A stretch of DNA of 64,000 nucleotides from Warburgia ugandensis (taxonomy: Eukaryota; Streptophyta; Magnoliopsida; Canellales; Canellaceae), in NCBI GenBank assembly GCA_035236585.1, contig CP141135.1, positions 61,224,190 through 61,288,189 on the forward strand, written 5' to 3'. Positions 1-10,799 of this stretch are shown in pieces. Made by a program: the position numbers and the translations under genes. The stretch's first letter is position 1; each line of letters opens with the position of its first letter. Under the pieces are notes generated by a model. It was not told the DNA's origin. It searched no databases and saw nothing but the letters and a program-made list of their open reading frames with translations.

Positions 1-1888
1 TTGATGCAAGTCAGAAACACTCTTTATCTAATTTTGCTTCTCTGAAGAGCATTTGGTGCATTTGCATCAAACGAGTCACTTGTAAGAGTTCTTACTCTTG
101 AGACAACTTAGCAAGTGACTTAGCTGGTATGTGAAGCATAAAGAGTAGGAAAATGGCTCAAAAATAGGCATCGCAATGATGCAACACAACAATCATGTTA
201 ATGTCAGCAAAGGCATTAAATGTTCAAACAATAGCATTTACTTTCACAGACTCTTTTTTTTCTCTGAGAGTCCTCAGCCATTAGTGTACACAATTTAGGT
301 CTCTAAGTTTACAACTGACTATTTGGAAGTTGGTTACGTATTTCGACAAAAAGGGAGTTATAGGAATCAATGCAGAAAGAGGCAGAGCAGAAGCCTCTCA
401 AGGGTCTTTAATAAGTGAAATCCTTTCGCTGAATGTGAGAATTGTGAGGAACTGGCACATTACTACTATGTACATACATTAGAAGTAAATTATGGTATGT
501 TTCTAGACATGACACAACTATGGTACATAAAGGTATCAATCTGCAGATCTTTTGGATACTACCAACAGGAAAAAGTTACTAACTGTTTAAAATTACAAAC
601 AAAGGTTGTATTCATTATACTTACACATTCCATGATTTATCAAAGCCTAATAAATCATTAACTAAAAATCCCAACAAATGAACAAATTATTACAGCAAGC
701 CCAATAGATATTGCAAATTTGCTATGCTTATGAGATGTTTTCTGACATTGTGGGAATGTGTCAACTCATTTTCAAGACATTTCTCAAAAGTTTGAACACC
801 ATTTAGTACCACTTCTAATAGTGGTATATACAGAAACTGTATGATGACGGGCTGAATTCATATTTTGAGATGTCTTTCTGAATGAGAATGGCAGGTAATA
901 AGAGTCTACATTCACTTCTATCCATATCTTGCTAAATACACAGAAGGGATTTTGTTACATCAACTGAACCTAAGGAAGGCAGATTCGGCCACTATTATAC
1001 AAGAAGAGGAAAGGACAAAGTGTAAACAGCATTCAGTTTTACATTAGTTTACTTCTGTTAATGGCAGTTACATCAGTTAGAGAGCAAGAAAAGGCAGTTA
1101 CATATGGAGAGAAAGGAATATAAAGGGAAGGAGAGAAGAAAGAAAGAGAGGATTGTTTGAAGGAATGAAGTGGAGGTTCTAGCTCCTCGAAAGCTAGAGA
1201 ATTGTATTAGTAGAAAAAACGTATACAGGCAGAACCAACATAGTTCTGCATTTTTTCTTTCTGATTGTAATTACAACTCTGTATCCTAAATCTTTTGAAA
1301 GGGAATTTGATTGAAGCATCTATCAGATTTATATAACCCAAACTCTAAGCCATGATCAGCAAGGTTGTTGTGAAGTTAGATGTGACTCATCAGTCTTTTT
1401 CATTTTTTTATTAAAGGAGATGTCACTTCATCTTTTAAGTTATGAACATACCACAGAGCCCATTGACAATGCCACTAGTTGTAATTTTCTAAAAGCTATT
1501 AATATAGTTAATTTATGTTCTTAGATTTAATCAAGAAAGATGGATTTAGAAGAAGAAATACAAGAGGATGAAAAGAGAAATCATGTGGAAACAGAAGCGT
1601 ATGAATTCTCTTGTTTTATTGGGTGCTAAAGTCATTCTTACACTAATGCCTAATTTCCCTTTAAGTGTGGTTTATGATTTATCACACTTCTCTTTCTAGA
1701 ATCTGTGCCTGACATGTATCAACTCCGACACCTATGTCGACACTTGTGAGCACACACATAAACATAAGCGGCATTAATAAGGAACTTCTGACTCACATTC
1801 ATATAGATACCAGCAAGCATTCAGAGGAACTTCCTCTTTGTCCACCTTTCTTATGCTCTTTTTCTTCCTCTCCCTATTGGTGCATAAC
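1..1888. other. non-coding, nothing recognised
   Basis: No open frame with recognisable similarity on either strand. If the PLD gene upstream (minus strand) is intact, this would be intron 2 or beyond. Around 1070-1210 there is a purine-rich stretch preceded by two short repeats of GGCAGTTACAT, and a TATAAAGG-like string near 1120; this resembles the promoter/R region of a copia LTR, but no second copy, PBS or target duplication supports that. Confidence 0.4.
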
Positions 1889-1889
1889 T

Positions 1890-2018
1890 GCATCATCATC
1901 ATCATCAAGACCTTATCCCAATTAGGGTCGGCCACATGAATCTTGTTCCTCCATTCCCCTCTATTAAGTACCATGGATTCCTTTAGTCCCAGCGTTTTTA
2001 AATATTTTCTCACCACAT
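1890..2018 (-). mobile_element. RTE-type LINE 3' end fragment
   Basis: Read on the minus strand, a short frame ends in a peptide with WRNKIHVADPNWDK followed by a (GAT)n tail. This is the carboxy end and 3' tail that I recognise from plant RTE-clade LINEs, which end in short ATG/GAT repeats instead of poly(A). The nucleotide string GACCCTAATTGGGATAAGG plus the tail also occurs as a 40-bp insert at 42614-42653. The fragment is 5'-truncated and lies within what looks like the truncated left LTR of the element at 2019-3716. Reverse transcriptase and endonuclease are absent, so it cannot move by itself. Confidence 0.6.
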
Positions 2019-2233
2019 CTATCCACTACGAGGGCCAAATCCTCCTTACAAAACTCAACTTTTCTCTCTACTTTCTCTTAAAATTCTGCTATAGTATTTT
2101 TAACTATACCAATATCTTTTCCCCAAGCAATTTACTAAACCAATATCTTTACTCTAGGTAATTTTCTAAGAGAAAACCACATCTTCTCCACCAAGTAATG
2201 TAATAGATATAGAATATCCTATCTAATCTAACA
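2019..2233 (-). mobile_element. truncated 3' LTR of short LTR element
   Basis: Bases 2102-2233 repeat 3586-3716 in the same orientation. Further down, 2019-2095 aligns with 2440-2505 once the TIR element at 2511-3577 is skipped. The LTR starts with TGTTAGATTAGAT on the minus strand at 2233. Its distal part is cut by the LINE fragment. The opposite reading would be an ordinary dispersed duplication, but the primer binding site between the copies favours an LTR pair. Confidence 0.45.
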
Positions 2234-2335
2234 AATTCCAATAATTCCATCGCCCTCAAAATCAACATTTTTTTGCAACATTCTTATCATCTATCACTCT
2301 CAAACCTTCATTCAGAAAAGTGCTATGATACCAAT
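2234..2335 (-). mobile_element. very short internal region with tRNA-iMet primer binding site
   Basis: Only about 100 bp separate the two LTR copies. On the minus strand the string TGGTATCATAGC (2333-2322) begins two bases after the LTR end; it matches the usual copia-type primer binding site for initiator tRNA-Met. A purine-rich string (TTTTGAGGGCGATGG) lies close to the other LTR and could be the polypurine tract. A coding-free interior of this size is typical of TRIM elements, or of an internal deletion derivative of a larger element. Confidence 0.45.
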
Positions 2336-3716
2336 TGATACATATCTGCATAAAAAATAAAAGAGATACACTTTAAAATAAATTAATTGACAGCGCCACT
2401 TCGAGGGGGCTAAACCTCCATTGATGCCACTTTGATGGGTCAAGTCATCCTTAGAAGAGTCAACTTTCCTCTGCTTTCTTATAAGATCCTAGCATCATAT
2501 CTATAATAAGGAAATGATATTCCCGCGCTTTCATTTTCACATATCCCCACACCTTTCTTTTATTATTATTGTTTTAAAATATTATTTTCTCAAATGACAG
2601 AAGTATCCTTAGATGCCATTCCAATTTTTAGTATCAGATGTTTTTTCCCTTTCCCTTACAGTATCCAACCCCACTTCCTGCAGCAATGATGTGCAGAAGT
2701 ACATCTCACTGTAATTAAATCTCCAATCACCTTAACCCACTCCAGCCATACCCACTCCATGAAAAGGCGATGCACATCACCTTGTTGCTCTTGCTTTCAC
2801 AACATTGAACTTGTTGAAGCTCCATACTGGTAAATAGGAAGAATCTCAACAGAAAGGGAAGATGGGGAGCTCTAAAAGTGCATATTTCAACATGGAAATT
2901 CTATTACAAGCCAAAAGTTGGTCAAGTATGATAGAAGACAAAAACCCTCAAAATATGCAAGATCATAACCAAAACCCATCAATGCATGGGAATCAGTGGC
3001 TAGATTAGAAGATGATTACAGCATCTACAACTTCCTGTGTCTGCAACTGCATATCGCCATTCATTCTCTTTCTATTCCTTTGCTACATCAAAGCTGAAAC
3101 GAGTGCAGAAACCACAATCCTCCTTCCTTGTTTGGCCTGTTCACCCAAACCACTATGGGCCCACATGAGTCATCTGATTCAATTGTTGCAAGTTTTAATC
3201 AAGAGGTAATCTCTACCTTCCATAAACTCAGTCATCCAGAGAATCACCTGCCAGATTAACAGATCAAAGTGATCATTCAATCTAGGTGAACATGTTCCAC
3301 AAGATGACCAATGCAAGAAAGGCGGTCAAAGCGGTGAATGCTCTATAATTCACAGAGACTATGATAAGAATCCATCACTATGATCTAAATGAGAGGGTAG
3401 GTTATAGATTTATAGTAGTTGCAGTAGAAGTCTTCATTGAATCGGATGATCCACTTCTTTCTCTCTTTCTCCAAAGGTTAGTTTTTTCATTAAAAATAAA
3501 ATATTAAAGAAATCTAATCAAAAGGAAAAGGGGTAGGGGTAGGGAATGGTGATATAAAGGAGAGGGAATATCATTTCTCTTTATAAAAATACCAATATCT
3601 CTTCCTCAAGTAATTTTCTAAAATAATGCCTTTACTCTAGGTATCTTTGAAAGAGAAAACCATATCTTCCCCACCGAGTAACTTAATAAATGTCAAACAT
3701 CCAATCTAATCTAACA
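2336..3716 (-). mobile_element. 5' LTR of short LTR element, itself interrupted
   Basis: On the minus strand it runs from TGTTAGATTAGAT (3716) to GATATGTATCA (2336), directly followed by the primer binding site. Taking out the TIR-bounded insert at 2511-3577 leaves about 310 bp, a normal size for a small LTR. A TATAAA-like string sits near 3580. The two LTRs differ at many positions, so the element is old. Confidence 0.45.
2511..3577. mobile_element. non-autonomous TIR element nested in LTR
   Basis: The ends are perfect 14-bp inverted repeats, GAAATGATATTCCC at 2511-2524 and its reverse complement at 3564-3577, with weaker matching continuing for about 20 more bases. The insert is absent from the sister LTR copy at 2019-2233. 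A clear target duplication is not visible, so I cannot assign it to hAT, Mutator or PIF/Harbinger. The interior has no transposase; the 65-codon frame inside it has no recognisable features. Confidence 0.45.
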
Positions 3717-4552
3717 AAACCTATCACCTTTCTTCCTTTTTCTTGTTTGTACTTGATTCCTTTGATTACACTGATAGTTATATTAAATTGCATCCCCTAG
3801 AATCAAACTTTTCCTACTAAGAAAAGGTTTAAGAATAAGCTGTTATTTTCCAAGTCATGCTAAAATCAGCAAAGTATTATAGATTAAGTCCTGCGGATTT
3901 GGCAACTGAGAATCTATTCACACAATCACTAAGTTGTAGGAACAAGTTTCTTAACCATTCAAATTAAAAGAAAAAAAAAAAAAAAAAAAAAAAAAAACAT
4001 CTACACTCACACATCCCTGCCTCTCTCTCTCTCTCATTCAAACACAGTAACAGCATGACCCAGACCATTCTCATTCTCTCTCTCTCAATTCTTCATATTA
4101 GTATTTGCCTTCTCCCAACATATCTCACTCTCTTCCCCACTTGTCATCTTTTAGGTGGTCAATGATTGTATGATGCCAATTAATCCACTACAAACACTAC
4201 TGCCATCTTCATACCTTTGCTTTTTCCTCCACAAGACCCTCTCATCCCCGTACTATTTCCCATCATACCTGTCAATCAAAAGCACAAATAGCATCTGTGC
4301 TATTCGACCAAAATTAAATAAACAAAGACCATAAACCCTGCCCATTTTCAACACCTATCAAACCAAAAAACTCAACAATAATGAAACATGTCATCTTCCT
4401 CTTACTTTCTCTTCCCCTTCAAGCCAGTAAAGTCCCTCTGTCAACAACTCACCAAACCTGTCTTGTTGATTTTGTGGAGCTACAACTCAAAGATATATTG
4501 AGAATGCAAGGGAAGGCACTCATTCAGAAATACATAGAAGAATGAGTGTCTG

Positions 4553-4625
<73 letters not shown>

Positions 4626-6177
4626 GGGCTGTTAAGGATGAGAAGTTAACCTTTTATATGTGAAGATAATTTAAAGGATTAGGTTTTAGCATCTCTTAGT
4701 ATAATGATGTCTTTTCAGGTTGGTAAGTCTCTAGACTCAAAATATAGTCAGAAGCAGTTACTCTAGCAATCTCTAGGAGTAGGTCCCAGATTAAGAGACC
4801 TTGCAGTTGCAATTAAGCAAGTATATAGTCTTCATTTGGAAATTTTGGACTGGTTTGACATCTACACAGGATTTAAATTTGTGCATGCAATCTCGTTCTT
4901 CCCTGTTATTTTCTTTGGAATAACACCTCATTCCACTCTCTGCCATGTCAAAAGAGTTAAGTGCATGGTTTAAGGTCCTAGGTTTTAATTTGGTTTCAAT
5001 CTCTTATTGGTGTTTTGTTCTGGTGTACCAACCAATGAAGTCTTTAAATATGTCAAACAACTCAAACGGCTCATACATACACCAAAAGCTGCTGTTGTAC
5101 GCTAGGCACTTACCACGTAGGGATCAGTAGCAAATAAAAAATCGAGATGACACAGCTATGTTTTTACCCTGAAAGAGGAAGAGCTACAGGAAGCTGCTAG
5201 AACCACTCACTTCACTGAAAAACCAACACATGGCAGCGAAGGCAGAAGTAACTAACTTATTCAAGTAACAATCATAATTTGTGCTCTCAACATACATGTT
5301 GTATAGCATGCCTCCTTTTGATCTTCATCCCTCCAGCCTGTCCGTCCCCCATGATCACCCTCATTTTTGTGAAGTTATATAACCTGGATTATATCATCCA
5401 CTGAGCTGAACTTTCAACCAGAGCAAGCGCTTCATCTTGCCCGATTGCTGAAGAACACCGTACCTTCCATGCATGCACTCCCCAACCATAAGCATGGAAC
5501 TTTATCTATGCAGTGCCAGACCACCAAATACCATTATACACTTTATTTGAATATTGACCCCCATTATTACCATAATTGTGCACTTTATGCAGAATGTTTG
5601 CTTTCATTATGATGACTGAGACTGAAAAAAGAAAAAACCATCTGCAGGAGATTTAAATAACTTTCAGTAAGTGATAGCAAGTTGAGACTGATTATAGTTA
5701 TGGCTTATCTAAGCTGTACAGACAGAAATATGCTTACATGCAACAGTTTCAATCCTCCCTGAAAGAGAAACCCGATTAATATCAATTAGTTCTAGATACC
5801 AAAAAAGGAACTCTGCTCCTTGGAAGTAGTGGTAGTTTTAGGACAAATGAGAGAACACTCTTAACGTTCTTTATGCATTCAGCAAATTGTTAAAGAAAAT
5901 ATGCAAAACACTTCAGTTAAACATAATCACTTAGAAGTTCTGAACTTGGGAATATACATCAAATACATTGAGGTTAAATGGAAGTAGCAAACAGCCAAAA
6001 GGCAAGAACAATCAATAAAGTTAAAATTTTGAATTCAAAAGAAAAAATATGAATAACTGGTATCAAATAAACTCTTAATATGTCAATTATCCATTTGACT
6101 TGCACAAGGAACAGAACTTGATGCATTTCATTTCTGCTGCTAAATGTTTTATTATCTAACCAGACGGTGAACCTCAC
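3717..6177. other. non-coding; putative PLD intron 2
   Basis: I looked on the minus strand for the next expected PLD exon, which encodes the first HKD motif region, and did not find it. The stretch holds an A30-like run at 3970-3998, CT-rich DNA at 4020-4090 and the compound microsatellite listed separately. It begins with a clean donor (CAG|GTGAGG on the minus strand at 6177). It is therefore either the first part of a very long intron or non-homologous DNA joined to a broken gene. Confidence 0.4.
4554..4621 (+). repeat. compound (TG)n(AG)n microsatellite
   Basis: A (TG)n run of about 20 units passes directly into an (AG)n run of about 14 units. Both halves are nearly uninterrupted. Confidence 0.95.
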
Positions 6178-6294
6178 CTGTTGCTTGAAGATACTAAGCT
6201 TGGCGCTGGCATAACGAGAACATAGTACACAGTGCACAGATGAATTTTTGAAGAACTTTCGAGTTTCTTCATCGTGGGTTTGCATGACACCTTC
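6178..6294 (-). CDS. phospholipase D (delta-like), coding exon 2
   Basis: This is a 39-codon exon in phase 0 at both ends. On the minus strand it starts after ATGCAG| at 6295 and ends CAG|GTGAGG at 6178. The peptide begins EGVMQTHDEETRKFFKNSSV and ends SIFKQQ, the segment that in plant C2-type PLDs follows the DDKTSH motif and precedes the exon with the first HKD catalytic motif. It joins in frame to exon 1 (…LLKM + EGVMQ…). In place of the usual V-LSPRYAS it has CVLCSRYAS, a small deviation. PLDs hydrolyse phospholipids to phosphatidic acid at membranes; the residues that do the chemistry are not in this exon. Confidence 0.85.
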
Positions 6295-7403
6295 CTGCAT
6301 CCAGGGCACTGTTTAATTAGTTCAGATTATTGCTAATATGAATGGTAGTGAGCAACACCATCTTCAAGACCAGTGTGGTTCCACTGTGAGACTGATCTTA
6401 AAACAAGTGGAGCCTCCTACCACCATAAACAGGTCCTTGGTTCCTACTACCTCCAAAAAATGGACACTAATGAGAAAATTGAAAAAGTAGTGTTATTTGT
6501 AACAAAGATCATAGCTCATTTGATATTCATGAGAGCGAAATCTGGAAAGTACAATATGTAGTGTCTTCAAATTCTCCATCAGCTGGTTGAAAATGATTCA
6601 ACCTCAAGAGCATTCACACAAAGGGTTCTCCACCCTTACTTAGATGATTTTAACTTGTTTGATTAGTTCATTCATCAAACATTTGCAATTCCTTGACCAC
6701 TAATCCAGGATAATCAGCAGCTCCACCTTTTGAGTCAAACTTTGACACAAGGTGAATGCTTTTAAAACTTTCGGCAGACAAATGGGCATAAAACAGACTT
6801 ACTGGTTGACCTGAATGCCAAATGTTATAGGGAAAACAGAAACACGAAGCAAGGACTCGGAAATTGGACAAATGTGGAAACCAAAAAGCACTATGAAGGC
6901 TATCTAGCCACTAGAAAGAAGTGAACAGAGAATGTGGGAAGAATCATGGAAATACTAGGCATGTAGGAAACCACATTCAAAGTGAATAGAAGAATTAGCA
7001 TGGAGGTTTATTCATGGTTAATTAGGTTATCCATAATGTTTAGACATTAGATTTAATGTTAAATTGAATCTAGCTCTCAGGAGTTGCAAGTTTGTGAAGA
7101 AAATTTCACATACACTTTATTTGAAACTTAAATGAGCTTTTTAACATTTAAAATAAATATGCTCCTCTGGCATCAAATGGTAAATGGATAACCATTAATG
7201 AAAGAATATCATTTAAATAGGAAGCATCATCTTAATAAGGAGATGCAAACTGGAGGCTTTCTGCTAAATTTAGGAAGCAATAATAACTTAGTTTGCAAAG
7301 CATGTTTTTCCATGAAACAGAACTTTCAACAGCATTAGGAAGCTTCCATGACTACGATTTAAAGCATAAACAGAAGACTATATGATTGCTAAGGAACCAA
7401 TAC

Positions 7404-8360
7404 CATTTTCAAGAGGACATTGTCATGTGAGGTTTTGTCATCCCAAATAAGAATAACCACACAAACGCCTTCTTGTGTCTTGTACTTCAGCAAATCACCA
7501 AGGCACGTCTCTCCAGCATTGGGTAATGGCCTAGTTGGTTCTCTTACAAGCTTAACACAGTGAAAAACTGACCAGCCAACGATATAGATAAGGTGATGAG
7601 CTTCCAACAATGCATGGCAGATGTCTTCCCAACATTTACTGTGCTGAAAAATCTTTCCACCGTCAAGCAGAATTTCAGGAAGCATTTCATCAGGCAAATG
7701 AGCATCTTGATACAGGGTAATATTCTCTATTTTGTGAAGTGGAAAGTATGTATTGGGCACCCCTAGGTAATCTGGCCCAACACCAAAACCATCTTTATAT
7801 AAAGGGTTGCTTTCAATAGGCCTAAACTGCAAAGAGAGAAGCAACTCTGGACGCCGTTTTGAAGTATTTTCATATGAACCATCCAATGGGAACCACCCTT
7901 CAATTTTTTCCCCTGAAAGGATGTCCTCAACAGGTATTCCAACTATTCCAATGAGTTGTGCCCCAAGAATGTCATTATCCTTAACCTGAAACTCCACTTT
8001 TGCAACTGGGTGAGCCACTGGGATAGAGAAACACTCATCCCATTCCGGGTCCTCACAGTTGGCAATGACTCTAGTTTGGCCCACTGTTGCCCCTGCTAGA
8101 CAAACAGATACATAAGGGTCACTGGTTATTATTTTATGCCTGGTCCTGTGTTTCTCATTTTTACCAAAGGGTGACATACAAGATCCAAACATAGTAAAAC
8201 ACCTTCTCATCCTCTCTGATGCCAAATCCATATTTGGAAGGCGTCGGGCTTCCAAAATCCACAAATCCAAGTCACCATGCAAGAACGCTATCCTCTGCAA
8301 TGTCCCACATCTGTTCCCAAGAGTCTCTGATGCATCAATCAAGCCACCAGCCATTGGGAA
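7404..8360 (-). CDS. phospholipase D (delta-like), first coding exon with C2 domain
   Basis: The ATG is at 8354 and the donor is ATG|GTATTG at 7403, giving 317 codons; 8355-8360 is 5'UTR after an acceptor GTTGGTAG|. Residues about 20-180 form a C2 domain: LHGDLDLWILEARRLPNMD at its start, SDPYVSV, then WDECFSIPV and DNDILGAQLIG. This binds calcium and membranes in plant PLDs. From about 185 the catalytic part begins with the typical YFPLHKIENITLYQDAH, GKCWEDI and IYIVGWSVF strings and ends with WDDKTSHD. An insert of the form SPFGKNEKHRTRHK before SDPYV, and the long C2 loop, point to the delta class more than alpha. No stop or frameshift is seen. The HKD motifs lie in later exons not found in the window, so the gene may be truncated. 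Confidence 0.85.
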
Positions 8361-10025
8361 CTACCAACAGAAGAGGCTATACCAGAATAACATTGACAAT
8401 GCATATAGTTCTCCCGGACAACATCCACGTGGCAGTTTTAAGACAGCGCGAAAGTCTATGCCCATGCTGGACATAATTCCAAATGTCAATAAGCAAAATT
8501 ATGAAGTATGCTAAAGACACCTTTTTCCATATCTGCAAAATGCTGATGCAAGAACTGGATCTTCACTGAAATATCCAAATAGAAATGTATCATCATCAAA
8601 GGAAGAATAACAGACACAGACATGTATACATATATGTTATTTACTAAGTCAAAATTCCATCCAAAAATTCCAAGATCATGCATATTTTGGAGCATGTCAT
8701 TGCTAACCAGGTCCTATAATGAATCTTCTGCTAAAACAAGGCAATAATTAGAATCTGCAACAAAATCTGCTTTTTGGGAGGCTCAAGTGTTAGTGACATG
8801 TTAATTTAACCCAAAGCAAGAAACAGTTAACAACCAGAACCAGAAATGCAATATTTCCATAAAGTTTTAAATCAACCGCTAACACCAAGTGTGAAAATGA
8901 GAAAGAACAGAACCTCAGATCCCAGTTCTGGAGTACTCATGCTCACCCAGATACATACCGGACAATCTCTGACAAGCATAACAAAAAAAAGGTATGAAAG
9001 AAGAGTTGTCTCGTAACACCAAAACATCGGACTAAACCAATCATTGAGACTCCACCAGATATGTAACAACATAAGTTTCGAGAACACAGCAATAAGATGC
9101 CATAAAGCCCATTATGCATCAAGCCAGATATAGAAACAAACAGAATAACAACAAAAACATGATTTTGTACCGTACTGTGTCCTCATTTTTCATGATTAGA
9201 AGCCTATTCTTACTTATCCATTAAAATCAATCAAAATGGAACAGAAACCCAGAGACTGGGACAAAAGTCCTAGCGACTTTATAATTCATTTATTGAACGT
9301 CAATTAAAAGCACAGTAGCAGCCGCCTGTAATGAACATCCTTGGAGAGACCAAAATTGCAGAGCACGTCAAAGAAATCCAACCAAGCATGAATCAAAGCA
9401 GAAACCATAAAATCCATCATAAATACAAGAAATGAAGGTCCAAGGACAACCCGGACGTCAATTTCTAACTCTCATTTGCAAGGCGTTCGTTAATTTAATT
9501 CAACAACTGAAAGCCAACCAACCAACCATGAAAATTTCTAAGCACAGCAAGCCAATGATCTCAAAAGCAGATAATAGAAAACCATGAAGAAGCAGAGATT
9601 CTAAGAAAATTATATCATTCTTAACAAATAAGCATCCATCAGGCATGACCCACATCAGATGACAATCAGAACACAAAATTGAGGATCATAGAATGTCTCG
9701 GAGAGAGCAGCAAAGATAACACAAAGGAAAACCAAATTCTCCGGCCACCAAATGCCACGGATTATCAAAACAAACAGAACAAACCAGCTTAAAGGAAAGA
9801 TAAATAATTGAAATGGGGACTTCAGAACAACCCAAATCGTTGAACCACATGCTCGAGTCACAAAAAAAAGAGAAGCAGGAACATTAGAATTTTCAGAGTA
9901 ACTCGGGTCCTGTTTCTGCTCCATTAGACTAGAACCATAACAAAGAAAGAAGTAAAATATCAACAACAACAAAAATGGAAATAACAACTTCCAAAGAAAT
10001 GTCACTTGGGTTGAGCAGTCTCTAC
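8361..10025 (-). other. putative intron in PLD 5'UTR
   Basis: The donor CTCAG|GTAGAG is at 10025-10024 and the acceptor GTTGGTAG| at 8361-8362, with a pyrimidine-rich lead, on the minus strand. The stretch is AT-rich and has no recognisable coding or repeat content. Leader introns are common in plant PLD genes; this one is inferred from splice signals only. Confidence 0.5.
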
Positions 10026-10255
10026 CTGAGGAATGGATGAGTCCACCGATCAAAAGCCAGGAAACTGCCCGGGTTGGTAGGAGTGAAAGAAAAAGAAGAA
10101 AAGGGGAGAAAGAAGAAGATGAAAGGGTGAGGACGGGGAATGCGGATCGGAATGGGAATGGGAATGGGAACGGGAACGGGAGGACTTCAGACGGTTGGGG
10201 AAATACAGGCGTCGCCATGGCCGATGCACCGCGCAGTTACGTTGCCAACCCGATT
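10026..10255 (-). other. putative 5'UTR exon of PLD gene
   Basis: On the minus strand this is a pyrimidine-rich, GC-richer segment with a (CCCATT)n-like run (10149-10185), as in many plant leaders. It ends at a good donor at 10026. The start is set only by distance from the TATA string, so it is approximate. A 187-codon frame crosses it, but its composition reflects the TTCCC repeat and I do not treat it as a gene. Confidence 0.45.
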
Positions 10256-10274
10256 TCCCGCGGGAATTTAACCA

Positions 10275-10283
10275 AATTTATAA
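10275..10283 (-). promoter_or_regulatory. TATA box of PLD gene
   Basis: The minus strand reads GCATTATAAATTTGG, the plant TATA consensus, about 25-30 bases before the inferred start of the leader. GC-rich DNA lies on both sides. This is supported only by sequence and position. Confidence 0.45.
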
Positions 10284-10684
10284 TGCACAACTCCAGCATT
10301 GGGACTACTGCAGGAGGAAAATGCCGTGTCCATGTTTTCTTTGGAGGGCCAATGGCAAATGGCGATGGAGACACGGGCGGGAAAATGCTAAAAAGGAGGC
10401 AACCAATACTATTCATCTTCCGATAAGGCATTGCTTTTAGGAGGACTGTTAAATGGACGCCCAACGTGAACCATCCCATCGATAAGCTTCCATAAATGCT
10501 GGATGTACCCGCAGCCACATGGATTCCTGGGGCGGGAAGCGGCTGCTCAGAACCTAGACAATTGCCCAGTTTTCCGAGATTGCAGGGACGATTTGACATA
10601 ATCATGGCCAGAGGAAAAGAGTAACGACAATGGGGGATTTGAAGGCAATTTTTTGCTTTCATATCGTTACAATTCACAAAATGG

Positions 10685-10798
10685 TAAAAGTTATGTGACC
10701 TTGAGATCACGGGTTCAGGCCATGAAAATAGTCTTTTGCAAAAATGCAATATAACACTGCATATTATAGGCCGTTGTGGTCCGCCCCTTCCCTAAACC
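10685..10798 (+). mobile_element. Au SINE, 3'-truncated
   Basis: It contains the tRNA-derived B-box region GTGACCTTGAGATCACGGG-TTCAGG, then CTTTTGCAAAAATGCAA and the family string TTGTGGTCCGCCCCTTCC, in the order known for the Au SINE family of angiosperms. The usual GGGAGCTT...GGGCTGCCC 3' part is missing; the fragment stops at the start of the repeat block at 10.8 kb. Confidence 0.75.
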
Positions 10799-10799
10799 C

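Noticed and set aside
1070-1210. Possible copia LTR promoter region
   Set aside because: Purine-rich stretch and TATAAAGG look suggestive, but no second copy, PBS, polypurine tract or target duplication was found.
9655-10218. 187-codon minus-strand frame starting MATPVFPQPSEVLPFPF
   Set aside because: Pro-Phe repeats come from a TTCCC-type repeat in the putative PLD leader; the frame crosses a good splice donor and has no known domain.
10037-10426. 129-codon plus-strand frame with Gly-Asn repeats
   Set aside because: Complement of the same TTCCC repeat in the leader and promoter region of the minus-strand PLD gene.
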